Shown one piece after another: positions 6,012 through 13,335 of a stretch of 13,335 bases of DNA. The notes beneath the pieces were generated by a model that was given only the letters and a program-made list of their open reading frames with translations, had not been told where the DNA came from and did no database searches. The stretch is from Pseudanabaena sp. UBA1465 (GTDB taxonomy: Bacteria > Cyanobacteriota > Cyanobacteriia > Pseudanabaenales > Pseudanabaenaceae), in contig DCSN01000084.1 of the NCBI GenBank assembly GCA_002325645.1, positions 2,485 to 15,819 of the forward strand. The letters are read 5' to 3'. Position 1 is the first letter of the stretch. Every line of letters begins with the position of its first letter. A program made the position numbers and the translations under genes.

Positions 6012-9000
6012 TTAACTATCGACAAAAAAGGTAAGTACGGTTTCATCAACCCCTTTAAGCTTGAGGGGTTCGCGTTTGCGAAGCTCCTCATCATCTAGAT
6101 AATCCGCTACGGCGGCGGATACCAAAATACAGTCAGGTTCTGCTGCCGCCTGAATGCGAGCCGCAATATTTACGGTCGGGCCGATCGCGGTATAGTCCGA
6201 TCGCTCCGCACTACCAAACATCCCCACTACAGCCGTACCTTGGTGAATACCACAGCGAAATCTGACGGTGGGAATACCTTGAGTCGCCCATTGTTCATTC
6301 AGTTGAGCCAGCGATCGCTGCATCGATTTGGCTGTTTGCACGGCGCGACGTACCTGTTCATTGGGGCTGCAATCTTCAGGCGCACCAAACAGAGCCATGA
6401 TGCCATCCCCCATAAATTTATCCACCGTGCCACCATTAGCAAAGATCGCCTCGGTCATCGCGCCCAAATACTGATTGAGTAGTTCCGCAACCCGTCGCGA
6501 TCGCAAGGTATTGGCAAGGGAAGTAAAGCCGACAATATCTGTAAATAGAACCGTAATCATTTTTGGCTCAGGACGCAAATCAAGGCTTAGCTCCCCCGTC
6601 GCCGCCTTAGCAACTAAGCTAGGCGGTAAAAATCTTTTGAGAACCGATTCCGTTAAATAGAGATTTAATTGAGCAATGCGGCGTTCGTTGGCTTTTAGAG
6701 CCAATAAATTTCGCACTTCTGCCAATAGTTCGCGATCGTTAAAGGGTTTGGCTAAGTAGGCATCTGCACCCCTCTCTGTGCCTTCAATTCTCGTCTCTTC
6801 GTTAGCCTTAGCGGTTAGTAAAACAATTGGAATCCCCGCTAACTGCTGATCGGCACGAATCATCGCAATTAAATCTAATCCTGAGACTTGAGGCATCATT
6901 AAATCCGTGACGATCAGATCGGGACGATGGACTTGAGCTTGAGTATAGCCCTGAGCGCCATTATTAGCGGAAACAACACTATATCCAGATTGATTGAGAA
7001 CTCGTCGCAAGTAGGCTCGCAGATCGCGATTATCATCAACGATCAAAATCTTACCTGTTTGTGGATGGTTATCATGTTCAGTCTCACCATCGGATAGATC
7101 AGAAGCAATAGAAGGAAGTGTGTCTTCTTCAGAATCAAGATCGATTTCAATGTCGGCAAGCTCCACGGAAGCTCTAGATATTTGTAAATCCGCAGGCAAA
7201 TTGGTAACTTGATCTTCGGGCAAATGCTTTTTACCAATCGGTAGCGCGATCGCAAAGGTAGTTCCATAGCCATAATCGGAGGTGACGGTAATATCACCGC
7301 CATGCAGATGGACAAGCTCTTTTACTAGCGCTAGTCCCAGTCCACTACCCTCATAGCTGCGATTAACCGAGCCTTCTGCTTGACGAAAGCGATCGAACAA
7401 AAAGGGAATCTGATCTTGACGAATCCCAATCCCCGTATCATGTACCCTCAAAATACATTGATGACGAGCTTGATCGGTGGCAATACTCACGGTGATGCTG
7501 CCATTGCTAGGCGTGAATTTCATGGCATTAGAGAGCAAATTATAGAGAACCTTATCAAACTTCTCTAGGTCAAGATAGACATCAGGACATTCATTAAATT
7601 CACTAAATAGATGAATATTTTTTCTTTCGCAATAGGGACGGAAGGAATCTATGGTTTGGCTAGTAAATTCTACTAGATTGCAAGGACGGAAACAGGCTTG
7701 CATTTTGCCAGCATCAAGGCGTTGGATATCCAGCAGTTGATTCACCAATCGCAATAGCCGCCGACAGTTACGCAAAGCGATCACGGATTGATCGTAGGGT
7801 AAGGGATTTGATTTTTCGATCGCGGCTTCTAGTGGTCCAATCGTTAAGGTAAGCGGAGTCCGAAATTCATGGGACAGATTTTGAAAGAACTCAGTTTTTT
7901 GGCGATCGAGTTCCAGTAGTTGCTGCGCTTGTTGGCGCGTTTTTTGGAAGAGATTTGCCTGTTGGACAGCGATCGCCGCCTGTGCAGCCACTGCTTGCAC
8001 TAAGGAAATCTCTTCAGGTTGCCATTGGCGGGGTTCCCTATTTTGACGCATCGAAATACTACCGATAATCTTACCGTCGGAGATTAAAGGAACAATAAGT
8101 AGCGATCGGGCAATGGAGCGTAAGGGTAAATCGATAATATTCCATTCAGGATTTTTATGTAAATCGGTAATCGCTACGGGTTGCTTCGATTCGATCAAGG
8201 CTTTAAATACAGGATTAACCGAGATATTTACAATTGATTGCGGCAATACTATTTCTTCAGAATCTTCGGGATCTTCGGGATTACTAGGATGTGGAACTAT
8301 TTCATTGGGATCAAGTAAATGTAGCCCTACGCAGCGTAAATAGAGGGCATCTTCTGTCCATAAAGACAAAGCACAGCTTTCTGAATTTAAGGCTTGTCCC
8401 AATTGTTGCGTAATGGAAGCAAAGATTTTTTTAGGATCGAGACTAGAACGAATGGTACTAGTAATCGTATTGAGTAAAGCTTCGCGCTTGGCAAGTTCTT
8501 GAATCCGATCATAGGCTCTAGCACGCGAACTGACGATCGCTGCCTGATCGCTGGCTAGTTCAATCAAATCTAATTCATCTTTGCTCCATTGATGCACCTT
8601 GCCCCTGTGATACAGGGCTAACATTGCTAAACATTCTTTCTGGACTTCGAGGGGAATTAAGAGAACAGATTTAATATTCGCCTCTGCATAAATAGCTTTG
8701 TCATCTTGAGAAATCGATTCATCTGTTTCAATATCACTAATCGCCACAATGTTTGGTTGCAGAGTGATCATCTCTGATAGTTGCGGTAAATTAGGAATTG
8801 ATTCATGACAATAAGCCGAATAATCACCTAAAAGCTGGCTATTCTCAAATAACCTCAAGATGCTTGCCGAAAATTCAAAATTACGCGCTATAAATTCCGC
8901 GATCGCGGCAATACTTTCTCGATAGGGTGTATTACTATCGACGGCGGCGGCGATCGCATTGATCAGAGACTGTTGACTCAGGGTGCGACGTAGGTCGGCA

Positions 9001-9404
9001 GTACGATTTCGTAAAACATTATGGGTATCGATCGCCTGACTAACCACATTTTTGAGTTCAGCTTCATCCCAAGGCTTAGTCACATATTTAAATACCTTAC
9101 AGGTATTAATCGCTTCGACTAAATCCTCAACATCGGTATAGCCCGTCAAAATAATTCGCATGGTGTCAGGATATTTGACCGCCATTTGGCTCAAAAACTC
9201 CGTTCCACTCATAATCGGCATTCTCTGATCAGAGATAATTACCGCGACTTCCCCTTCATGATCCAGCAATTTTAAAGCTTCTAAGCCACTATTGGCTCTA
9301 AAAACCTGATATTCTCGATAAAAAGTCCGAAATAACAAGTCTAAGTTATCGGGTTCATCATCGATAACCAGCAACTTAGGTTTAGGGGCAGATGGCGAAC
9401 CCAT
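6012..9404 (-). CDS. cyaC: CyaC-type hybrid histidine kinase fused to class III adenylate cyclase
   Basis: This 1130-residue soluble signalling protein has no membrane segment. In order, it contains receiver 1 (10-125; D15, D16, phospho-acceptor D59, T87, K110), two GAF-like regions (about 155-295 and 315-480), and HisKA with H512 in NLSHEFRTP. The ATPase domain spans 605-725 (N622 and N626, DTGIG 656-660, GSGLGLAL 686-693). Receiver 2 spans 784-902 (D790, D791, acceptor D834, K886). A class III cyclase domain ends the protein (948-1128). The cyclase has both metal aspartates (D956, D1000), the adenine-selecting K996, T1072 where class IIIa has Asp, and transition-state N1079 and R1083, so it should be active and of class IIIb. 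The architecture matches CyaC of Spirulina and Anabaena, where phosphotransfer activates cAMP synthesis. AGGAAGA lies about 10 bases before the ATG. The GAF ligands are unknown. Confidence 0.93.
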   Translation of the reverse strand: MGSPSAPKPKLLVIDDEPDNLDLLFRTFYREYQVFRANSGLEALKLLDHEGEVAVIISDQRMPIMSGTEFLSQMAVKYPDTMRIILTGYTDVEDLVEAINTCKVFKYVTKPWDEAELKNVVSQAIDTHNVLRNRTADLRRTLSQQSLINAIAAAVDSNTPYRESIAAIAEFIARNFEFSASILRLFENSQLLGDYSAYCHESIPNLPQLSEMITLQPNIVAISDIETDESISQDDKAIYAEANIKSVLLIPLEVQKECLAMLALYHRGKVHQWSKDELDLIELASDQAAIVSSRARAYDRIQELAKREALLNTITSTIRSSLDPKKIFASITQQLGQALNSESCALSLWTEDALYLRCVGLHLLDPNEIVPHPSNPEDPEDSEEIVLPQSIVNISVNPVFKALIESKQPVAITDLHKNPEWNIIDLPLRSIARSLLIVPLISDGKIIGSISMRQNREPRQWQPEEISLVQAVAAQAAIAVQQANLFQKTRQQAQQLLELDRQKTEFFQNLSHEFRTPLTLTIGPLEAAIEKSNPLPYDQSVIALRNCRRLLRLVNQLLDIQRLDAGKMQACFRPCNLVEFTSQTIDSFRPYCERKNIHLFSEFNECPDVYLDLEKFDKVLYNLLSNAMKFTPSNGSITVSIATDQARHQCILRVHDTGIGIRQDQIPFLFDRFRQAEGSVNRSYEGSGLGLALVKELVHLHGGDITVTSDYGYGTTFAIALPIGKKHLPEDQVTNLPADLQISRASVELADIEIDLDSEEDTLPSIASDLSDGETEHDNHPQTGKILIVDDNRDLRAYLRRVLNQSGYSVVSANNGAQGYTQAQVHRPDLIVTDLMMPQVSGLDLIAMIRADQQLAGIPIVLLTAKANEETRIEGTERGADAYLAKPFNDRELLAEVRNLLALKANERRIAQLNLYLTESVLKRFLPPSLVAKAATGELSLDLRPEPKMITVLFTDIVGFTSLANTLRSRRVAELLNQYLGAMTEAIFANGGTVDKFMGDGIMALFGAPEDCSPNEQVRRAVQTAKSMQRSLAQLNEQWATQGIPTVRFRCGIHQGTAVVGMFGSAERSDYTAIGPTVNIAARIQAAAEPDCILVSAAVADYLDDEELRKREPLKLKGVDETVLTFFVDS

Positions 9405-9522
9405 GTAGCTACTTCTTCCTATTTAGCAGAGATAAACCTAACTTGGTTCTGAATATACTTCCTTTTGCATCATAACCGATCATCTTTGCGTGTTTTTGCT
9501 GAGGGAATATCGGCTATTTGAG

Positions 9523-9561
9523 AATGATTGTGTCCTCGCCAAAGGTGAGGACACAATCATT
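9523..9561. repeat. 18-bp hairpin just after murE
   Basis: Arms 9523-9540 and 9544-9561 pair around the loop AAA (TTT on the minus strand) with one G-T position (9538/9546). It starts 3 bases beyond the murE stop codon on the minus strand. The following bases are only weakly T-rich, so termination is possible but not canonical. The loop agrees with the GC-TTT-GC family, but the loop-closing pairs are CC/GG. Confidence 0.8.
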
Positions 9562-9564
9562 TGA

Positions 9565-11082
9565 CTAGCGAACTAGCTTTTGGCGATCGCTCAAAGCAGA
9601 TTTTGCCTCTTCGCGATCATCAAAATGGATTTTTTCGCGCCCAATAATTTGATAATCTTCGTGTCCTTTACCTGCAATCAGAATCGTATCCCCTGCTTGG
9701 GCTTCAGAAATAGCGATTTGAATACATTTACGCCGATCGCCTTCAATGGTTAGCGGTTTATCACCGATATCAGCCTTGACTCCAATCGCCACATCATCAA
9801 GAATCCTTTGCGGATTTTCAGTACGAGGATTATCGGAAGTCACATAAACGCGATCGGCGAGTCTGGCGGCGATCCCACCCATCAAGGGACGCTTAGTCCG
9901 ATCGCGATCGCCACCACAGCCAAATACACAAATTAATTCGCGCTGGGCAAAGGGACGCATCGCTTTGAGTAGGTTCTCCAGACTATCAGGGGTATGGGCA
10001 TAGTCCACCACCACGGTTATATCCTGCTCATCGTTGATCTGTACCCGTTCTACCCGACCAGGGACATTTTTAAATTCTGGCAATTGGCTGACTACTTCCG
10101 CCAAACCCATGCCCATATGTAAAGCCGTGGCGATCGCCGCCAACATATTCTCCACATTAAAACGCCCCACTAATGGCAAATTAAAGGCGATCGCCCCCTG
10201 TGGTGTGTGCAAGATCCCCGTCGCACCATTGGGCAGATAGGTCAAGCTCTCGGTATAAAAATCAGCTTGGGAATTACTAATACTATAAGTCCATACCTGT
10301 TGACCCAAAAGGCTCTGCACTAACCTCTGACCAAAGGAATCATCAAAATTAATAATCGCCCGACCTTGTAAATAAGTCTCACTAAACAGCAACGCCTTTG
10401 CTTGGAAATAGGTCTCTAGATCCTTGTGATAGTCCAAATGATCTTGGGTCAAATTAGTAAATACGGCTACTTCAAAGGGACAGCCCAATACTCGCCGTTG
10501 ATCCAAGGCATGGGAGCTAACCTCCATCAAGCCCAGATCACAACCTGCGGCGATCGCCTCGGCAAGTTGCGCCTGCAAGTCCAAGGCAAAAGGGGTGGTA
10601 TGGGTAGCAACCTTAGAATAGCCCGCCCAACGGGTATAAAGCGTTCCAAATAATGCCGATGCGTATTGAGTTTGCAATAAAAACTCAATCAAGTGGGTGG
10701 TCGTAGTTTTGCCATTAGTTCCCGTCACGCCCACCAATTTCAACTTTTGAGCAGGATAGTCATAAAAAGCCGTTGCCAATTTACTGCAAGCCACCACCAC
10801 ATCATCAACGGCAATCAACCTGTCCTTAATCGCGGAATTCCCAGCTAAATTCCCAGCTAGATTTTCATAGGACTCACGCGAAACAATCGCCGCGATCGCT
10901 CCCTGCGCGATCGACTGTGGGGCAAATTTGCCCCCATCCACCTGTGTCCCTGTCATCCCCATAAATAAGTCTCCATCTTGACAAGCCCGCGAATCAGCGA
11001 TTACACGTTTGACTTCCAGCAGATCCAGTTCAGGCTCAGAATTTTGATACCCTGCTAACGCGAGCAATTGTCCTAAACGCAT
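9565..11082 (-). CDS. murE: UDP-MurNAc-L-Ala-D-Glu:meso-diaminopimelate ligase
   Basis: MurE adds meso-diaminopimelate to UDP-MurNAc-L-Ala-D-Glu in the cytosol, using ATP, during peptidoglycan precursor synthesis. The chosen ATG at 11082 gives 505 residues starting MRLGQLLALAGY. It has AAGGA 10 bases upstream. An in-frame ATG at 11217 would add 45 residues with no family resemblance. Domain 1 (1-110) holds ADSR (29-32). The ATP-binding middle domain has VTGTNGKTT (119-127), HTTP (161-164), SSHALDQRR (189-197), NLTQDHLDYH (210-219) and the carbamylated lysine K229. The C-terminal domain has VVDYAHTPDSLEN (358-370), DNPRTENP (417-424), which marks diaminopimelate rather than lysine specificity, and GKGHEDYQ (471-478). 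All key residues are present. A 12-bp tandem duplication affects residues about 76-83. Confidence 0.96.
   Translation of the reverse strand: MRLGQLLALAGYQNSEPELDLLEVKRVIADSRACQDGDLFMGMTGTQVDGGKFAPQSIAQGAIAAIVSRESYENLAGNLAGNSAIKDRLIAVDDVVVACSKLATAFYDYPAQKLKLVGVTGTNGKTTTTHLIEFLLQTQYASALFGTLYTRWAGYSKVATHTTPFALDLQAQLAEAIAAGCDLGLMEVSSHALDQRRVLGCPFEVAVFTNLTQDHLDYHKDLETYFQAKALLFSETYLQGRAIINFDDSFGQRLVQSLLGQQVWTYSISNSQADFYTESLTYLPNGATGILHTPQGAIAFNLPLVGRFNVENMLAAIATALHMGMGLAEVVSQLPEFKNVPGRVERVQINDEQDITVVVDYAHTPDSLENLLKAMRPFAQRELICVFGCGGDRDRTKRPLMGGIAARLADRVYVTSDNPRTENPQRILDDVAIGVKADIGDKPLTIEGDRRKCIQIAISEAQAGDTILIAGKGHEDYQIIGREKIHFDDREEAKSALSDRQKLVR
10836..10859 (-). repeat. murE: 12-bp tandem duplication inside murE
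   Basis: AATTCCCAGCTA occurs twice head to tail with no mismatch. It encodes the doubled LAGN in the variable first domain of MurE (residues about 76-83). It keeps the frame and should be harmless. Confidence 0.8.
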
Positions 11083-11887
11083 AATTTCTGATTCCTTGGC
11101 ACACGCACAAAATGTCTCAAAATTCTTACATAAAATCTTGTTTACTGACAACTCAAGGGGGCTGCGATTTAATAAAGAGCCAGTATTTTTTGTGCCTCGG
11201 CAAAGCTGCGCCATCAAAAATACTGCTTCCTTTTGCTTGCCAGATATACATAAACCTGTTATAAGTTTAGCGGTCTAGAGAGATTAGAGTTTTTCTAAAC
11301 TTAGTTAAGAATTTGAGCAACTTCGAGAGCAACTGTTTTTTGCTAGGGAATATATTGGCCACGAATCAGTTATAAGTTTCGCAATTTGTAAGACAGATAT
11401 CATTCTTATATAGCTTCTCTAAATTATCTGAGACAGCTATGTCCTATTGGATAATTAGCATCATTTAGACTCACATAGACGCTCCTAGTAAGCCAAAATT
11501 AATTTTGCAAATCCCTTAGTAGTAAGCAAGTTGGTCAGATTATTAAAAACTTATTAAGGATTAACAAGATTTATTCATCGATAACTAGTTTACTTAAGTA
11601 GTTAATTCCTATGTAATACAAGGCTTTGTCAAATAAAAGTCGTGTTTTGTCGCATTAAAAAAATTTAACAACCATATCTAGCTTTTTTACCTGTTATCGG
11701 TTACAGTCTGCGAGTAAATATTTTGTCAATACTGTTTTAGACAGTAAAGGCAATTGAACACAACTAGACAAAGTAAGTCTTTGACTGAAAAGACCCTTTA
11801 TTAGATTGCACTCCTCATCTAGTCTAGAAGTATGATGTTGCGGTGTCCAAGCCAAAACTGAGGAGCAAACACTAGGAGTTAATTACG
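11083..11887. other. AT-rich gene-free region between murE and sepF
   Basis: These 805 bases separate two divergent units. No convincing ORF, tRNA or known RNA was recognised, and HIP1 sites are absent from it. Visible structure is modest. GTTATAAGTTT occurs as a direct repeat at 11258-11268 and 11369-11379. GAGCAACT occurs as a close direct repeat at 11315-11322 and 11327-11334. AAGTTTAG (11263-11270) and CTAAACTT (11295-11302) form an inverted repeat. It must contain the murE and sepF promoters and could hold a small RNA. Confidence 0.6.
11806..11836 (+). promoter_or_regulatory. Possible promoter of sepF-proC
   Basis: TTGCAC (11806-11811) and TATGAT (11831-11836) resemble -35 and -10 boxes, though the 19-base spacing is long. 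Transcription would begin near 11843, leaving a leader of about 45 bases that ends with the ribosome site GGAG before the sepF ATG. TTGACT at about 11781 is an alternative -35 for an earlier start. Confidence 0.35.
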
Positions 11888-12472
11888 ATGGGAATTTTTA
11901 CAAAGCTCAAGGATTTTGTTGGTTTGTCTGAAGCTCAAGAGTACGAATATGAGTACGATGAAGCCTCCAGTAATGAATATCAAGGACTTTATCAAGAGGA
12001 AAATGGCGCGATCGCTCCCGAACCAGAGGAGACACAGGTGCGCCGTACTCGTGAACGTCCATCAGCACTAAGATCTACTTCTGAAAATATGAGCAATGTA
12101 ATTGGTATGCCTGGCGCTGCAAACGGTTTGTCCCAAGTCATGGTGATGGAACCGCGTAGCTTTGAAGAAATGCCTCAAGCAATCCAAGCATTGCGTGAAC
12201 GCAAGTCGATCGTCCTTAACCTAACCATGATGGACCCCGACCAAGCTCAGCGTGCAGTTGACTTCGTAGCTGGTGGTACTTATGCCCTCGATGGACATCA
12301 AGAACGCATTGGCGACAGCATCTTCCTGTTTGCACCTTCCTGTGTTCAAGTCACATCGCAGTCTTCTGTATTAAATGAAGCACCCATGCCTCAGCCTCGC
12401 GTTGTGCGTCCTACCGCAGCCCCTGCTCCAGCATGGGCCGCCGAAGCACCCGTTAGCCGTTTCGCTCAATAA
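11888..12472 (+). CDS. sepF: Cell division protein SepF
   Basis: SepF (Cdv2/YlmF) tethers FtsZ to the cytoplasmic membrane and stabilises the Z-ring; many cyanobacteria lack FtsA and rely on it. The 194-residue protein begins with the amphipathic membrane-binding helix MGIFTKLKDFVGL. An acidic Tyr/Glu-rich linker (15-50) and a basic patch (51-62) follow. The SepF core spans about 82-155: VMVMEPRSFEEMPQAIQAL (84-102), then VLNLTMMDPDQAQRAVDFVAGG (109-130) and YALDGHQERIGDSIFLFAP (132-150). The last 30 residues are an Ala/Pro-rich tail, common in cyanobacterial SepF. The start has GGAG about 9 bases upstream. proC follows after 22 bases, as in many bacteria. Confidence 0.95.
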   Translation: MGIFTKLKDFVGLSEAQEYEYEYDEASSNEYQGLYQEENGAIAPEPEETQVRRTRERPSALRSTSENMSNVIGMPGAANGLSQVMVMEPRSFEEMPQAIQALRERKSIVLNLTMMDPDQAQRAVDFVAGGTYALDGHQERIGDSIFLFAPSCVQVTSQSSVLNEAPMPQPRVVRPTAAPAPAWAAEAPVSRFAQ

Positions 12473-12494
12473 TATCTAGGTTATTGGTGAATCC

Positions 12495-13289
12495 TTGAAA
12501 GCTCAACTCAGTATTATCGGTGGCGGTGTAATGGGTGAGGCAATTTTGTCTCGCCTGATCGCTAGTAACCTTTACCTGCCATCCGATGTCTGCGTCAGCG
12601 ATCCGATGCCAGAGCGTCGTGCGCTCTTAGAAAAAAAGTACGCGGTGCAAGTTACACCCAATAATTTGGTGGCTGCGGAAGCGGAGATCATGCTTCTTGC
12701 TGTTAAGCCACAATCACTAAATGCGGCGGCGATCGGTTTAGCAAATGCTCCTGCGGATTGTATTGTGTCGATTTTGGCGGGTGTGACCTTAGCCCAGTTA
12801 GATGGGATGTTTCCATCTAAGTCCATTATCCGAGCCATGCCCAACACGCCAGCACAGGTTGGGGCAGGAGTTACCGCGATCGCCGCGAATGCTTTGGTGA
12901 CAACCGAGCAACTAGATAAGGTGCGAAAAATTTTTGGGGCAGTCGGTACGGTTGTCGAGGTTGCCGAATCGTTAATGAATGCGGTGACGGGACTGTCGGG
13001 TTCGGGACCAGCCTATGTGGCGTTGATGATTGAATCTATGGCAGATGGTGGTGTCGCGGCAGGTTTGCCCAGAGCGATCGCCTTACAACTCGCGACCCAA
13101 ACGGTTTTAGGTACAGCAAAATTAATCAGCGAAACTAAGATACATCCTGCTCAGTTAAAGGATCAGGTCACTAGTCCTGCGGGGACTACGATTGCGGCGA
13201 TCGCCCAGTTAGAAAAATCAGGCTTGCGTTCCGCTATGATAGAAGCCGTACTTGCCGCAACCCGTCGTGCGGAAGAATTAGGCAAGTAA
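12495..13289 (+). CDS. proC: Pyrroline-5-carboxylate reductase
   Basis: ProC reduces 1-pyrroline-5-carboxylate to L-proline with NAD(P)H, the last step of proline synthesis. The 264-residue protein has the normal family length. The N-terminal Rossmann domain carries the dinucleotide motif IIGGGVMGEAI (7-17), AVKPQ (69-73) and RAMPNTPAQVGAG (113-125). The C-terminal dimerisation and substrate domain carries TGLSGSGPAYVALMIESMADG (165-185) and HPAQLKDQVTSPAGTTIAAI (217-236), the ProC signature. The start codon appears to be TTG, preceded by GGTGA. An in-frame stop at 12477 limits any extension, and ATT at 12483 is the only other candidate nearby. It is probably cotranscribed with sepF. Confidence 0.95.
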   Translation: MKAQLSIIGGGVMGEAILSRLIASNLYLPSDVCVSDPMPERRALLEKKYAVQVTPNNLVAAEAEIMLLAVKPQSLNAAAIGLANAPADCIVSILAGVTLAQLDGMFPSKSIIRAMPNTPAQVGAGVTAIAANALVTTEQLDKVRKIFGAVGTVVEVAESLMNAVTGLSGSGPAYVALMIESMADGGVAAGLPRAIALQLATQTVLGTAKLISETKIHPAQLKDQVTSPAGTTIAAIAQLEKSGLRSAMIEAVLAATRRAEELGK

Positions 13290-13335
13290 TAAATATTTTT
13301 TAAGATTAAAAACTCTAAGAGATCCCCCTCAATCC
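13290..13335. other. AT-rich sequence after proC
   Basis: The last 46 bases hold no recognisable gene or hairpin. The window ends before any terminator of the sepF-proC unit can be identified. Confidence 0.5.

Noticed and set aside
8821..8840. Cys-His pair in the first GAF region of CyaC (residues 199-200), as in bilin-binding GAF domains
   Set aside because: The surrounding sequence does not match the phytochrome or cyanobacteriochrome chromophore pocket, so the pair is probably coincidental.
11083..11887. tRNA, 6S RNA or riboswitch in the long gap
   Set aside because: No cloverleaf with a TTCRA T-loop, no convincing long 6S-like rod and no known riboswitch core could be recognised by eye.
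1..13335. Defence island, prophage, toxin-antitoxin or other accessory system
   Set aside because: All genes are identifiable core or signalling genes; no transposase, integrase, nuclease or phage gene is present.

Overview
The window reads as chromosomal DNA from a cyanobacterium. The HIP1 octamer GCGATCGC recurs through the coding regions. The gene set is also cyanobacterial: ferredoxin-thioredoxin reductase variable subunit (ftrV), an EGY-type site-2-protease homologue, a CyaC-type kinase/adenylate cyclase, sepF and proC. Abundant GC-rich palindromes with a TTT loop between short genes recall filamentous Pseudanabaena-like genomes, but that genus guess is from memory and is not proven here.

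Layout. At 1-1221 (+) lies the 3' part of a gene for an EGY/M50 membrane protein that lacks the HExxH zinc motif; its 5' end is outside the window. It converges on a minus-strand series and shares a perfect bidirectional terminator (1220-1255) with it. Reading right to left, the minus strand carries murE (11082-9565), cyaC (9404-6012), pheT (5786-3375), rsfS (3207-2788), ftrV (2680-2456) and a stomatin/SPFH gene (2285-1254). Nearly every gap in this series holds one or more strong hairpins, so the genes look like separate transcription units rather than one operon. An AT-rich, gene-free stretch of about 800 bases (11083-11887) separates murE from the plus-strand pair sepF-proC (11888-13289), which looks like a two-gene operon.

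Function. Most genes are housekeeping: peptidoglycan precursor synthesis (MurE), Z-ring assembly (SepF), proline synthesis (ProC), tRNA-Phe charging (PheT), ribosome silencing (RsfS) and redox signalling from photosystem I to thioredoxin (FtrV). The regulatory centrepiece is the 1130-residue CyaC-like protein, which puts two receivers, two GAF domains, a histidine kinase and a class III adenylate cyclase in one chain.

No defence system, prophage, CRISPR array, rRNA or tRNA was seen. The less ordinary items are the apparently inactive protease, a 104-bp compound palindrome between ftrV and the SPFH gene whose edge forms a possible extended -10 promoter, and a family of intergenic hairpins that keep the TTT/AAA loop while their arms differ completely.
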